A stretch of DNA of 64,000 nucleotides from Heterocephalus glaber (GCF_000247695.1 NW_004624734.1:8718956-8782955); one strand, 5' to 3'; positions 22,566 to 56,584 are shown, numbered from the stretch's first letter. Notes: a model not told the origin generated them from the letters alone. Made by a program: numbers and translations.

Positions 22566-22757
22566 TCAGCTTGGTGGGGCACACCTGTACTCTCTGCACT
22601 TTGGGAGGCTGAGGTAGGAGGATCACAAGTTCAAGTCCTGCCTGGCAACTTAGAGAAACCCTGTCATAAAATTAAAAAAGAAATGAAAAGCTCTAGAATG
22701 TAGCTCAGTGAGAAGACCCTGTATTCAATACTCAGAACCACCAAAAAAAAAAAAAAA
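22566..22757 (+). repeat. B1 + ID-like composite SINE
   Basis: ggtggggcacacctgtact, tttgggaggctgaggtagga, an A-rich linker, tctagaatgtagctcagtga, then an A14 tail. Confidence 0.87.
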
Positions 22758-24534
22758 TGATATCGCAGAGTGAACAGGAGTAGAAAAGGACTTCAGGTTG
22801 GTCAAGGGGTGTTGCAGAGCAAATGGGAGACAGGAAATATATGAGTAGTGAGAGACCTTGGTGACTGGAGATAGAAGGAAATTAGAGAAATCAAGTAGAT
22901 TCATTGAAAAACCTCAGTGTACAACCTCAGGCAGGACATTTCACTAGTTGTGCAATGTGATAGTGTGAATAGGAAGGAGATGAGGATGAGGAGACACATT
23001 TGTGAGCAGATGTCAGAAATTTTACTATGAAAGGGAAACATAAAAATAATGCAGTGGTTTTAGGGTTAAGAGGTTCTTACAAGTTGGGAATTTCTAGAAT
23101 GTCTTTGTAAGCTTGTGAAAGTAACTCATCAGTGATGTAGGAAAAAGTGAATGACCGAAGAAGTCAGATGTCCTAGAAGACTCGTAGAGGCATTGGCCTT
23201 GGATGGGAACACGGCTATGTATTACACATAATAGGAAACCCAACAGTGTACCTGCAGATAGATTAATTAATATGTTGTCTGGAAAAGGAGAAGTTGCTGT
23301 CTGGTTTTATTTTCTGATTGAAGAATGCAGTGAGATTTATCAGCTGAAAGTAGGGAGGAGAGAGGGGGTGATGGTTGAGCAGAGAAGAAGTGGTGTGAAT
23401 GGTACTCTGAGAAGGAAAGTCAGTCTGCAAAGAAAAGAAGGATTGAAGGGAGTAAGGGCTATTTGAGAATTGGGGTTGTGAATTGAAAGAGCAAACAGCC
23501 CAGTTGTGTGGGGGTTTTTCTCCTTGTCTGACAGCTGCTGGAGCAGGCAAAGTAAATGACTGGGGTCGATTAGGGTTGGGATTTCACAATGCAAATACAA
23601 AGAAGAACCAGAGAAGTAGATAGTTCAGAGTGTTTGCAAAATAATGACTCATACATGGAAGGTTGCTGCCCTGAATAGAGACAACAGGGGGTTGCGGATA
23701 GTGAAAAAGTGGCCAGTGGATAAGAGCAGTGAGACCAAAGGGTTTTTGCAGTGGGAATTCTTGAGCAGGTAAGATGGAGTAAGAGAGTGAGATGTTTGAG
23801 AAATTTTGAAAGTAGCATAGGCCCTGGTCATTATCAGGTAGGGTGTAACTGGTGATGGGTGGCCGAAGTGAAACAAAGATTATTGCAGTTAAGAAAGCCA
23901 AGGCATTGAGAGCTCAGTATTGCAGCTACTAGAAGAAAGATCAACTCAGGAGCTAAAGTTCTTAGTGAAACAGATCAGATTCATAGATGCCAGCACTGAG
24001 GAGGAAATTAAGAAGGCTACTCATGAACTAGCTGGCTGGCATAAGCTTTATTAGGACTGGAATACTTGAAAGGCAAAAGAGAAGGTGTGGTTTGGCAGCT
24101 GCAATCAGGAGCTTTTGAGGTCCAGGGAGTGCAAGAGATTTAAAAATAATTTTCAAAGCTCTTGAGAAGGTTGCAGGAGGAACAGTATCGTTGGGGAACA
24201 GCCAGGTATCTGTGGAGACAGGCAGATGAGTTGTAGGTGAAAAGAAGCATACTTCTAGAGTGCAGACTGAAAAGATTCCCAAGGTGGAAAGGTGGGGTTG
24301 GGTCCAGCTGTGAGAAATACACATCAGTAATAATGGATAAGCGAGGAGTCTTTAATTTGGAGCTGTTACTCAGGTAAACAAGAATAGGAGATGTGGTGGA
24401 CTTAGCCTTCGGTCATCCTGGTATGAAAGGTGGAATAGTCGGTAGATGAACTTAGGTAGATGGTGAGAGATCATCAGGTAATTCAGTGACCTTCTGTCCT
24501 ACTCACATAGCCAGGAAAGGCCAGTTTTACCTTC

Positions 24535-24620
24535 TTTTTTTTTTTGGTGCTGAGTATCGAACTCGGATCCTTCTGCTTGCGCAGCAGGCAGTGGAACCAC
24601 TGAGCCAAATCCCCAGGCCC
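24535..24620 (-). repeat. ID-like SINE
   Basis: gagtatcgaactcggatcct ... ccactgagccaaatccccag. The duplication ccttctttttt (24530-24540, 24620-24630) shows insertion into the T-run of the adjoining B1. Confidence 0.93.
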
Positions 24621-25080
24621 CTTCTTTTTTTTTTTTTTTGAGGCAGGGTCTCACTATGTAGTTCAGGCTGGCCTTGAACTCACTGTGCAGCCCAGGCTGG
24701 CCTCGAACTCACAAAGATCCTCCTGCCTCAGCCTCTGAGTGCTGGGATTACAGGCTTGCACCACCACGGTCAGCCCAATTTTATTTTAAGGAGCTAAAAT
24801 TGGAAATGCTGTTGAGTTGAACTTTGTTAATCAACAGTTTTGTCATGGCTGTTCACAGGCAAACAGTTGTGGATCCTTAATCTCTTTTTTGGGGGTACCG
24901 GGGATCGAACTTGGGACCTTGCACTTGCGAGGCAGGCAGGGGAACCACTGAGCTAAGTCACCAGCCCTAGATCCTTAATCTCAATAGATGTGTTGATGTT
25001 ATATCTTTTGGAAGTACATTCATGTAATGGATATCTCAGCATACATTCCATCAAATAATGTTGAGGACCTGGTGTTTCAG
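24621..25080 (-). repeat. Inverted-duplication arm B: B1 joined to the unclassified segment, with a nested SINE
   Basis: A B1 (24630-24774, antisense quasi-dimer) abuts the unclassified segment (24776-25080) at the same junction as arm A at 13521-13852. An ID-like SINE (24885-24969) splits it, bounded by a perfect 13-bp repeat gatccttaatctc (24872-24884, 24970-24982). With that removed, the arms pair over about 200 bp; the longest unbroken match is about 39 bp near 25036-25075. Confidence 0.8.
24885..24969 (-). repeat. ID-like SINE nested in inverted-duplication arm B
   Basis: ggtaccggggatcgaacttg ... ccactgagctaagtcaccag with a perfect 13-bp target duplication. Absent from the matching position in arm A, so it came after the duplication. 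Confidence 0.96.
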
Positions 25081-25476
25081 GGATTGCAAACATAAGATAC
25101 AACTTGTTTTTCAGTAGCTTGCGTTCTCGTGCAAGGTTCTTAACATTAAACTGCTTGAAAAGTATGTGAATTTTTATGTGTAAATGTACTTTTTGGTTTT
25201 TTTAGTATTTTGAGAATGGTGAGGGAGAAGGGAAAGCCTGTAACTTTTATCAGATTCTGAATGTGGTCTACTTATTTAAGGTCTAAAAAGACAGAAGGAC
25301 ATATAAACTGGTCGTTGTAATGCAGTGTAATCAGTGCCATCACAGAGCAAAATAAAGGAGGACAAGGTCATCGTGAGGAATGAGTTCATTCATCGAGTAA
25401 ACATTTATGTATTGAGGCACTTGCATGGGGTAGTCTCTAAGTCCAGTAACCCTACATGATATTTAAAATTCTTCAA

Positions 25477-25632
25477 GCCAGGAATGGTGGCGCACACCTG
25501 TAATCCCATTACTTGGGAGGCTGAGGCAGGAGGATCGCTGGGAGTTTGAAGCTAGCCTGGGCTACATAGTGAGTTCAGGCGCAGCCTGAACTACAAAGGG
25601 AGACTCTGCCTCAAAAAACAAAACAAAACAAA
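25477..25632 (+). repeat. B1-type SINE (quasi-dimer), young
   Basis: gccaggaatggtggcgcaca ... ggctacatagtgagttcagg ... ctctgcctcaaaaaac. Perfect 12-bp target duplication aaaattcttcaa at 25465-25476 and 25633-25644. Confidence 0.96.
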
Positions 25633-25975
25633 AAAATTCTTCAACATCCTTTTACAGATATGTTAATACTAATGTTTTATATAATGGGATACATAGGTGA
25701 GAAAAGATTAGTTGACTTGCAAATCTGTATTTCTCTGATTCCAAAGTCCACTGTTTTGCATTAAAGCACCCTAGGGAGACACTGAACCGCTGGAAATAAG
25801 AGAATGTAGGTCTATGCTTGTACTTTTAAACTTGACAGTGATGGCAGTGAGTCTATAATATGTTTGCTTTTCACGTTTATGGAATTTCTGTACACTTAAA
25901 AATGTGAAATAATTTTAATTTGTATATTACATGTATAAAATTGTGCTTTTGTGCTTAATTATGTTTTTCTTTTGA

Positions 25976-47467
<21,492 letters not shown>

Positions 47468-47610
47468 AGGACATGATGTCAAGAAGTATCTACTTGACCT
47501 TTCTAAGAAAAAAGCGTTTTTATTCTAAGCTTTTGCTCCTTTGTTTTGTAACATGCGAAAAGAATCTGCTAGAAAAACTGAACATGTATTAAATTTTTTT
47601 AAATGTAAAT

Positions 47611-47705
47611 AGAGGACTGGGGATATTGCTCAGTGGTAGAGTGCTTCCCTAGCATGCACAAGGCCTAAGGTTTTAATCTCCAGCATCAGAAAAAAACAGA
47701 AAGAA
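47611..47705 (+). repeat. Older ID-type SINE in the CPSF2 3'UTR
   Basis: gaggactggggatattgctc, agtggtagagtgcttcccta, gcatgcacaaggcctaaggt, A-rich tail. Confidence 0.9.
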
Positions 47706-48507
47706 GGAAAAATGAAAAATGTAAACAGAACCCATGTTGCTAGTGCAGAATGAGTGCCCTGCCTTTTGGCTTTCAGAGTGGTAGAGGTCCTAACAGGTGC
47801 ACAGGTTAGAATTAAAGATGATTGGTTGCCTTTACAGACCCTCGCCTTCAAAGGGCTTTTTACTTGAATAAAACAATGCAATTTAACAAACCAGTTCGTG
47901 GCCTTAGAACACGTTTGCATGTCCTCTTGCAAACAGCTTCTTGTATATTCTGAAATGAAAGAATTATTTGGCAAAAGATGTGCTTCAACAAAACTAAAGT
48001 GATATAATAGTTTTTTGAAGATTAGGTATTTTTTAAAAAAGTGTATGTGCTATCATTCTTTTCAATTCTAATCCGTGTTTTCACGTGTCGTGTATCTGTT
48101 CCAAGCCTATAGTTTCCAGTGATTCACTCTAGTGTGAGGTAGTACACATTTTGTCCAGAAATCAATTTTTATTTTTCTCATTTCTTGTCTTACTGATTTT
48201 TTTTGTTGTTCAATTTCAGTTATTACACCATCATTTGAATATGTCATTCAAAGGAACTGCTTGATGCCTTAGTCTTAAGGGTTCTGCATACATTTTAGAT
48301 ACAACTGTCAGCTGGGTTACTGTATTTGGATCTGTTCAGTGCTGTACTTTTAAGAAAAATGTTGAACTTCACATTTTTTTTTTATAAAGTAGCAGTGTAA
48401 TTTAATTAAAATATGTAAATGTTTTCCTCTCTTAGGCTTGCACTCTTCTAAGGTTACTGCAGCAGTGGTTGGATTTTATGTACATTGCTAGAAAAGTAGT
48501 ACTGAAA

Positions 48508-48715
48508 TTGGCCGGGCACAGTGCCATGTGCCTGTGACCTCAGCTAGTTGGGCAGCTGAGGCAGGAGGATCACAAGTTTGAAACCAGCCTTGAGTAACTG
48601 AGCAAGACATTCTCTCAAAGAGGACCGGAAATGTAGCTCGGTGATAGAGCGTTTGCCTAGCTCTACCATGGGTTCAAACCCCAGTACCGTTGAAAAACAA
48701 AACAAAACACTAAAA
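48508..48715 (+). repeat. B1 + ID-like composite SINE in the CPSF2 3'UTR
   Basis: ggccgggcacagtgccatgt, ggcagctgaggcaggaggat, gaccggaaatgtagctcggt, gatagagcgtttgcctagct, gttcaaaccccagtacc. Confidence 0.92.
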
Positions 48716-49295
48716 TTGGATAAGGTCATCTTTGCTGTCCTGATACAGTATAGACCATTTGTATTCAAGAGTAAAACCTGAATATATGCAATATACATTG
48801 GATTTAAGCCATGAAAGATACGGTGCCCTATTGTAATTTGTTGATTTTTCCTTTTTAGAAAAGTAATTTAATCATGGCACACCCTGATGCTTATTCTCTT
48901 TACACTTAGCATTTTTAAGAGCATCAGTCTTTGTTAACTTTTGTGGAACTATGTATATTTCAACCCAGTGACATCAGAATAGAATTAATACTTCATTCTG
49001 TGTCAAATGCTTACAAAACGTCTGTTGTAGATTATAATATTAATACAGAGTTTACAGCCTTCTGATACTGACAAACCAATGTTTCAGAAGATGAATATAA
49101 AAGGTATAATTCCTTTTTAGCATCTCAAAAATTTTCTCTCAAACGTTTGGTGCTGTATAATTCTATGTATATTCCAGGGGAAAGAAAGTCTGTATTTCTT
49201 TCATGGTTTAAAGTATCTGGTTATACATATGCTGAAAAACTTACCTTGTCTACCCTTTCTGTTGACCTGTGAGCAATAATGAAACTACAGTACAG

Positions 49296-49400
49296 AGCTG
49301 GGTGTGGTGGCACATGCCTATAAGTCAAGCCACTTGGGAGGCTGAGTCAGGAGAATGGAGTTCAAAGATAGCCTGGGCAACCCAACAAAACTCTATTTAC
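49296..49400 (+). repeat. B1-type SINE in the CPSF2 3'UTR
   Basis: gagctgggtgtggtggcaca, cacttgggaggctgagtcag, gatagcctgggcaacccaac. Confidence 0.9.
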
Positions 49401-49605
49401 ACACGTGCATGGTGCTTGAAGATTGCCATGTTAAATGTCATTGCAAGATCAACACTCTTACTTGTTTCTAGAGAGATGACAGTATTACTGAATTTTCTAA
49501 AACGAGACCTTTATTTTGGCATGTTACTTTAAAACAATTTTACTAACGACTATGAGATACAACAAAGTCAGAGAAACTTTCAGATCTTTATTGTTTCAAA
49601 GCAAG

Positions 49606-49611
49606 AATAAA
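49606..49611 (+). terminator. CPSF2: Candidate distal CPSF2 polyadenylation signal AATAAA
   Basis: Canonical hexamer 2.14 kb past the stop, with a GT/T-rich stretch 20-60 bp downstream. It is the last good signal before unrelated L1 and SINE sequence. Confidence 0.5.
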
Positions 49612-49809
49612 TACATGTGGATTGTTAACTGATATCTGCAAGTAGTTTTGTTAAAAAGAAACTGTATTGTAGTATTTGTGAACGTAGACATGTCAGATAT
49701 TTTTGCAGTTATTTGTATGCTTTCACCACCCAGTAGGTGACCTGAAACAGAAATGAGGAGATCAATTTTCTAAGGAGGGCCATTCACCTTTTTAAAAAAT
49801 TGAGGTGTA

Positions 49810-49889
49810 AGGCCGGGAATTTAGCTCAGTGGTTCCGCCGCCTGCCTCGCAAGCGCAGGGACCTGAGTTTGATCCCCAGTACAAAAAAG
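49810..49889 (+). repeat. ID-like SINE inserted in an L1
   Basis: aggccgggaatttagctcag ... acctgagtttgatccccagt. Flanks aaaattgaggtgta / aaaattgaggtata. It sits in the 3' edge of the L1 that continues at 49890. Confidence 0.94.
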
Positions 49890-50754
49890 AAAATTGAGGT
49901 ATAGTTTACATTCCATAAAATATTCATTCTTTTAAAATGTACAGTTCATTTGGTGTATTTACAGAGTTGTGTGACCATTATTCTACTGTCTACTTTCAGG
50001 ACGTTTTCATCATTCCGAAAAGAAACCCCGTACTTATTAGTACTTATTCCCTATTTTCCCTTCTCCCTAGCCCCTGCTAATCATTAAATTTTCTGTTTCT
50101 GTGGATTTTCTATAAACATAGAACCAAGCGACATTTGGCCTTTTGTGTCCGACTTCTTTCACTTAGCATAATGCTGTTTTTAAGGTTCTTCAATATATTA
50201 GCATGTATCAGTATCCTTTTTTACAGTGGAACTATATGTCCTTGTATGGATATGTTGTACCACATTTTGTTTTTTCATCAGTTGGTGGACATTTGGGTTG
50301 TTTCCAATTTGGGGCTATTATGAATAATGCTGCTTTGAACAGTCATGCATGAGGTTCCCCTCCCTTTCTGAATATATATTTTCAATTTTCTTGAGTATAT
50401 ACCTAAGAATTGAATTGCTACATCATATGGTAATTAGGAACTGCCAGATTGTTTTCCAAAGTGATTATACTATTTCACATGCCCACCAGTATATATGAGA
50501 GTTCCATTTTCCCTACATTCTGTCTAACATTTGTTACTCTCTACCTTATTTTTTGATTTTAGCCATCCTAGTACAGTGAAGAGGTATCTTACTGAGCTTT
50601 TAATTTGCATTTCTCCAGTGAATAATGGCAAGCATTTTTTCATGTGCTTATTAACTATCTTTGGAGTAATGTCTGTTCAGATCCTTTTTTTATTTAAAAT
50701 TTTTTTTAATGATTGAGTTACAAGGTTGTTTTAGACATGTTCTAGATACTAAAA

Positions 50755-50875
50755 ATACATATACATATATATGTATATGTATATATATTTTATTTCAGGC
50801 TAGCTTTGACAGATCTTCTTGCCTCGGCCTCCTGAGTAACTGGGAATACAGGCATGTACCATCATGCCCAGCTTT
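50755..50875 (-). repeat. TA-rich tract plus B1 fragment, inside the L1
   Basis: acatatacatatatatgtat then a B1 head: cttgcctcggcctcctgagt, aatacaggcatgtaccatca. Confidence 0.82.
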
Positions 50876-51234
50876 GAATTAATTTTTATTGATGGTACGA
50901 GGGAGATTATTTCCCTATTGAATTATTTTGCCACCCTTGGTGCAAATCAAGTTGTTTTATTGATTGATCTCTGAATATCTGTTTTCATGCCAGTACCATA
51001 GAGTCTTGATTACTTTGTAGGAAGTTTTTAAATCACAAAGTATGAATTTTTCAGCTTTGTAACAATCTTTCAAGATTGTTTTATCTGTCTCTCTTGGGTC
51101 CCTGGATTTCCATGTGAGTTTTAGAAACAACTGATCAATTTTTGCAAAAAAGTTCACTGAATTCTAATAGAGGAGAAAAAAGCAGTTGGAATTTACAGTT
51201 TAAAAATCTTAGAGAATGTGATGGCTGAGAGTGA

Positions 51235-51372
51235 CTAAGAGCTCATCTAGCTCAACCTATTTATTTTTAGTTTTGATGGATGAGTCTGCAGTGGGAAGGA
51301 GTTGCTTGAGATCCACCTAGCTGGTTAAAGGCAGAGTTGAGATTGGAACCTTCCAGCCATCCAGGCCCTTCT
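51235..51372 (+). repeat. MIR-like element
   Basis: ctcatctagctcaacctatt, then gatgagtctgcagtgggaag and cagagttgagattggaacct. Degenerate. Confidence 0.5.
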
Positions 51373-52046
51373 GCACTATTGTGTTCCTTCAGTTCTTGGT
51401 TTACATTCACTTTGCTGAGCAGTAATGTGTTCAGTTCATCTATTCTAAGAAGGGCAACTGTTATTTAGGGCAATAGCATGTTGAGAAAGATTGATTGCTA
51501 TTCTGTCATGGCCAGTAAAGGTGCACATTTCTTTGGTTGTAAGCTTCTAGAGTTTTATCACAAGGTTATTCTTTAAAATATTGATGAACTGTTGTCACTT
51601 AAGTCAGGATGGTTTAGAAAGAATACATGAAGATACAGTGGGAGCTAAAACAGGAACATGCAGATCTGCCTGCCTGCACTGGTTCCAAAGATTTAGGAGG
51701 TTTTTTTCCTCCTTTTATTTTTCTGTCACTTTAACCATTTCAGTTGTGTTTATAGGAAAATACCCAAAATTACTAAAATAAATTTAAAAATCAAGACTTT
51801 GCTGGAAGTGAAGGTATCTACTACCGCTTCACCATCTCTCCCTGTCATTATCTCCACAAGTTCCCCAACATATAGCTTCATTTTTTGATGCTTTTCATTC
51901 ATTACTCAAGCTCCTCTCATTTTAATTCTGGAAGTCAAAATGATTCCAAAGGGCCTAATAGAAGTTTGGAGAGTTTTAAATCTCTCTTCATTATATTTGA
52001 AGAGAACCAGAAGTTTATGTGCTTTTTATGCAAAATTGTTAATGGA

Positions 52047-52152
52047 TTCCATGGATCCTACCCACCCCACCCCCCACACCATGCTGGGAGTGAACACAGG
52101 GCCTCTTACATGTTAGGCAAGCTCTCTCCCAGGTAGGTACATCCCCAGCCCC
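52047..52152 (-). repeat. Older ID-type SINE
   Basis: ccatgctgggagtgaacaca, tcttacatgttaggcaagct, tacatccccagccccc, with a C-rich 5' patch. Confidence 0.85.
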
Positions 52153-52719
52153 CTACTCAAACTTAATGCTGAGTGATAATCTCAAGCAGAGAATATGCAA
52201 AAGATTCATAAGCACTTGCCCACTTTCTGAAATTAGTTGGTGTTAAATGTTTAGCATCCAGTTTGTAGTATTTCTTTTTTACCTGATACAATTATATTCT
52301 TTTAAAAAGTATACTAATTGTACTCAATACTAGTGGAGGCCTTCAAACAGATCACTGTAGGAAGCTTTAGTCCAAGAATACTGCTGCTGCCCTTTTAAAT
52401 TTTTTGGAATTGTTTCTCTTCAAATCCGTTTCCTAACCTTACTAAAAGTGTAAATTGTTTCAGAAATACATTGTGGTCTTGGCCCAGTGTGTCATTATCA
52501 CTTCACTGTAAATGATGAAAAAAAATTAAAACTCTACCCAGGACAGACATTTGCTGCCATAGGCAATTTTTATATTAAAAATTAATATCAAACTCAAAAG
52601 TAGTGGCATGTACACCAAAAATTATAAAGGTACATTACTATAATTTCCAACTTTACCCATAAGCCATGGTATAGGTGACCTTTCATATATCAAAGAACAT
52701 AAATGCTGTATTAGGTTTA

Positions 52720-53035
52720 CCATGTTAGAACACAATAGCTAACACCTATAACGTAAAGGAAGAAAGGTTTAATTAAACTTACAGTTTCCAGAGATTCAGT
52801 CCATGCTTGGCTGGCTCTAAGGGAGGAACATTATGGCAGAAGGGTGTAGTGGAGCAAAGCTGCTTAGCAGGGAAGCAGAGGAGAGGAACAGTGCCAGAGA
52901 GGATGGATGAGAGACCATATATAGTACCCAGGATCACTCCCAGTGACCTACCCAGATACACCTGGAAGTGTGTTCCGCCAGTGCCCTGGGCAGCTCCCAA
53001 GTCAATCAAGTTGATACAATCAAGTGTCACAAATG
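52720..53035. repeat. LTR-like element (MaLR-like)
   Basis: aaggtttaattaaacttaca, gattcagtccatgcttggct, gggaggaacattatggcaga, gaagcagaggagaggaacag, tgatacaatcaagtgtcac. The wording is that of rodent MaLR-type LTRs. No gene. Confidence 0.5.
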
Positions 53036-53359
53036 CATGAGGTTATGTAAATAATTTTCAGTTACGTGAAAACATTTGAAATGTTCAGAATTTTAATTCT
53101 CAATGATTTTTAGTATAAATGATCTTTTTTCCTTCAAGGAGATGAACTTGGAGAACTGATATTTAATAAGGACCCAGAACACTGCATTTTAATTATTAAG
53201 CAGAATTTTATATCTGCATTATTACTTATTAAGGAACGCTTACACCGTTATTTCAGTTATTCTTTTGGATACTTTTACCAAAGTTAATGAAATCATTAAG
53301 TAAAGATTTTTTTCTAGGAGTATAAAAACCAGTGTAATAAATTCCTTGTAGTTGACCGA

Positions 53360-54130
53360 TCATGGGTACTGATTTTAAAAAAACTTTACTTTGAAATAAT
53401 TTTAGAGTTACAGAGAAGTAAAAATAGTTCAAAGTATCTTATATTTTCCCCTTAAGTTTTCTGTCAATATTTTGCCATATTTACCTTATGATTATATATT
53501 TATAAGATTTCTTGAATAGATGAATACTCAGTTACAGTTAAAAATGTCACATTAGTCCTAAACATTTCAGTGCATATCTTTAAAAAAAAAATAAGGATAC
53601 TCTCCTGCATCACCACAATACTCTCATCAAAATCAGTGAACCAACACTGATAAATTTCTACCATTTAATCCACAAACCCCATTCAAATGTTGCCAATTGC
53701 ATGTTTTCAAAATGTCATAACTCCTTTTTGATGTACGATCCAATCCAGGCTGGTGTGTGCATTTAGTTATATTTTTCCCTTTAATTTTCTCAAGCAGTTT
53801 CTTGGGTCTCTCTTTCTCCCTCCCCCCTTTTAATGACTGAGACAATTTTGAAGAGTGTAGGCCAGTTACTTTGTAGAATGACCCCTACTTTGGATTTGTC
53901 TGATGATTCCTAATGATTAGATTCAGCTTTTGAATTGTGGGCAGAAATGGCAGAGAAGTAATGCTCTGTCTGCCTTGTATCAGAAGGGACAGTTTTTTCC
54001 ATTACTGGTGGTGGTCACAGTTGTTTATGATATCTTCAAAGTTTCTCCATTGTGAAAGTAATAGTAATTTTTTTCCACTTTTACCGTTTGTTCCTTTTTG
54101 GTATTAATTTAAAATGTAATATATATGGAT
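53360..54130 (-). repeat. Old LINE 3'-region fragment (L1-type)
   Basis: aattttagagttacagagaa, ccatttaatccacaaacccc, ttttgaagagtgtaggccag, ggatttgtctgatgattcct, tccattactggtggtggtca: a widely shared mammalian LINE text, antisense. The subfamily is not assigned. Confidence 0.65.
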
Positions 54131-55714
54131 ATATACACATATATATAGTGAAATGATTGCTACAGGCACTTACTAAGAATGGACATTTTGTCAGGAGCTG
54201 CTTTGAGACTATGGCAATAGCCTGATTTTCTTCAAATTTGCATGCTCTAGTTTTAGTATGATGATTCTTATGTGAATCACTTATTGCCAAATGGTGATTT
54301 TCCAGTTCTACCTTGCTTCTACTTTTAATTAGCATTCTACTTCGCATTTATTTATACTGTATTTCTTTCTGTAGGGAACATGTTTTATATCCACATACTA
54401 TCATGATTTATTCATGTGATCCCGTTGTCCTCAACTTGGCAGGTGGAAGCACTTTCAAACTGACATCAGGATCCTTTTGACACATCCCCACTTTCTCAGT
54501 ATTTCCTTACGTTTCTGGCACCCTGAGATGTTCCAGGCTCATCTTGCATTTTCCCTACCCTAGTCCTGGGATCAGACATTTTCCCCAAAGAATCCTGGTT
54601 CCCTTTAGTGAAGAATGGTATTTAGAACCAAGACCTGGGTGCTTGCCTGTTTTCATGGCTGCCGGGCTATCATTGCTACATCTCAGTGGACAAACGTGGA
54701 AATACACGCATCTGTGCTTGTTCCCTTGCCCATCCATCTGTATACATTAAAAACCACAAGTTCACACTGCTCTCCACAGGGCTTATCCTAGTCTTTCTCT
54801 TTTCCATATTTGTAAGGCCTTACATTACATTTAAAAACTGCACTCCCATAGTCCTCAATATATGGCCTGTTTGTTTATTGGTCATGTGATCTCTTACCAT
54901 ACGCTAGATCCCTTGCTCCAGGCCCCTGTAGATAGTTGCTGTAAGGATTGAATTTCTTCCCTTTCCCCATCCAAGGTATAACTTGCCAGTTGCACCTCGT
55001 AGTGTGTATTTTGAAGCTGACACCTTCTCAGCTGGGAGTGCCCAGGACACACATTGCAGTTCAAGTTTACCTGGTGCTCTAGCAATGGTGAAATAGGCAT
55101 AGGTTCTGAAGGTTTTCACTCTTTGGAGTTTGGTTTTGTTTATTTTGTTTAAATGTTTTCCTCATTACTTTCTAGTCTGTAATTAGACATAATGTTCAAG
55201 CAAGCATCGGACAAGTAATGATTGCTGTGTAGGGTTAATGGGAGAAAGTATGAAAATAAAGGAGCAATAGCAGTGATCTCAATCCAAAATGCTCCCTAAG
55301 CTAGAGCACATCAGTTAAAGATCTTAAATAATGTGTTAATATTATTTTATAACTGTCCTTGCAAAAGAACTTTGACTGTCAGTTCATCGTTTGGATCATC
55401 CACCCCCTTAAACTCTTAAGTTTTAGGATTGTCAGGACCAACTGCACTATGTTGAGTACTGAGGTGTTCTTGCATTCAGTCTTAGCAGTTTGGAGTGGGA
55501 GGAATAATATCATGCCCCTGGACAAATGATTCCTTGGTAAGCTCAGGATGGAGTCCAATTATATAACAAATGTAGGCAACCTGTGTAATAATTGTTAGAA
55601 CTTATTCCTACCTGTGAGAAAATGGATTATATGACCATAATTATTTCCATTTTGGATATTTGGCTCACTTAGTGGGAGTAATTGCCTAAGTGCCCTTTCA
55701 CTAAAATAAAAAAT

Positions 55715-55840
55715 AACTGAGCCCCTCGCAATAGTAGCTCTGAGTATTTCTGTGTACCAAATACTGTGCTAAGTACTTTGTATACATCGTCCCAGTCATG
55801 ATTGTGGGCTGTATATGTGCTCTTATCCCCATGTACTGTT
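55715..55840 (+). repeat. MIR/L2-type element
   Basis: taccaaatactgtgctaagt, actttgtatacatcgtccca, cttatccccatgtac. Confidence 0.65.
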
Positions 55841-56083
55841 GAGCCCTACAGTTTGTCATTGGTCCCGCAGTTGTCACACATAATGGGCATTACAGTATGT
55901 AGAGATTTTGATATGTTATTAAAATTCTTCAGTTTTGACTAAAAGCAGTTGGCTCCCTTAGGGTAAAAGGGAGTTATTGAGACAGTGACCCCAGGTGTCT
56001 CTGGGTGTCAGGCAGCAGGCCCAGCAGTCTTTCAGGGCACAACCAAGGGAATGAAACGAGGGAATCTGGCACTGTTGGCTTTT

Positions 56084-56156
56084 ACTGGGGATCGAACTCA
56101 GGTCCTTGTGCTTGCGAGGCAGGTGGCAGAACCACTGAGCTAAATCCCTGGCCTTG
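56084..56156 (-). repeat. ID-like SINE with almost no tail
   Basis: actggggatcgaactcaggt ... ccactgagctaaatccctgg. Perfect 11-bp duplication tgttggctttt at 56073-56083 and 56157-56167. The T-run is only the four bases shared with the duplication. Confidence 0.94.
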
Positions 56157-56321
56157 TGTTGGCTTTTGCTAAGTGCCAATTTCATGCCTAGTGAGATGGC
56201 ACCTTGATTGTCAGTCTTAAAGATTAGACACAGGAAAAATTCTCTATGAGGATCCAGGGGCTGTTATCAAGTTAGAAGAATGGGTGCTGAGAGGCAAGAC
56301 CACAGATCCCCACTCTGGATG

Positions 56322-56450
56322 TGATTAAGAGCTCAGGCGCTGGAGTCAAGGGCTTCCAATGGCGAGGCCGTGACGCTGTGTAGGTGGTGGACGTTACTTT
56401 CTATGTCAGTTCTTCAGCATGTGGGAATGGTAGTCACACCATTCCAGGGT
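56322..56450 (+). repeat. MIR element, 5' part
   Basis: agctcaggcgctggagtcaa, gctgtgtaggtggtggacgt, cagttcttcagcatgtggga. Confidence 0.6.
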
Positions 56451-56584
56451 GAAGAACAGAGGCCATCCAAACCATGAGGAGCACAACTCAGCACCTTCAC
56501 AGTAAGTAAATGCCATGTTCATATACTTTCCCTCATTGCATTACAGTATGGCCCTAAAGGCTCTGTATCACCTCCACTTTTACC

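Larger units (their letters stand above)
47468..49630 (+). other. CPSF2: CPSF2 3'UTR (approximate end)
   Basis: Candidate poly(A) signals: ATTAAA 47588-47593, AATAAA 47867-47872 (its tail lies past an ID-like SINE), ATTAAA 48405-48410 and AATAAA 49606-49611. The last is followed by GT/T-rich sequence and is taken as the distal end. The UTR holds three SINEs. Which site is used cannot be told from sequence. Confidence 0.55.
49780..51165 (-). repeat. L1 3' end (3'UTR and ORF2 C-terminal part), degraded
   Basis: Reads antisense through classic L1 text: tgtatttacagagttgtgtg, ttcacttagcataatgctgt, ggtggacatttgggttgttt, gaattgctacatcatatggt, tgattgatctctgaatatct. Split by a SINE at 49810 and by a TA-rich/B1 insertion (50755-50875). 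No intact frame. Confidence 0.85.

Noticed and set aside
23203..23901. Cluster of overlapping 75-105 residue frames on both strands
   Set aside because: Purine-rich old repeat text; no conserved protein and no splice context.
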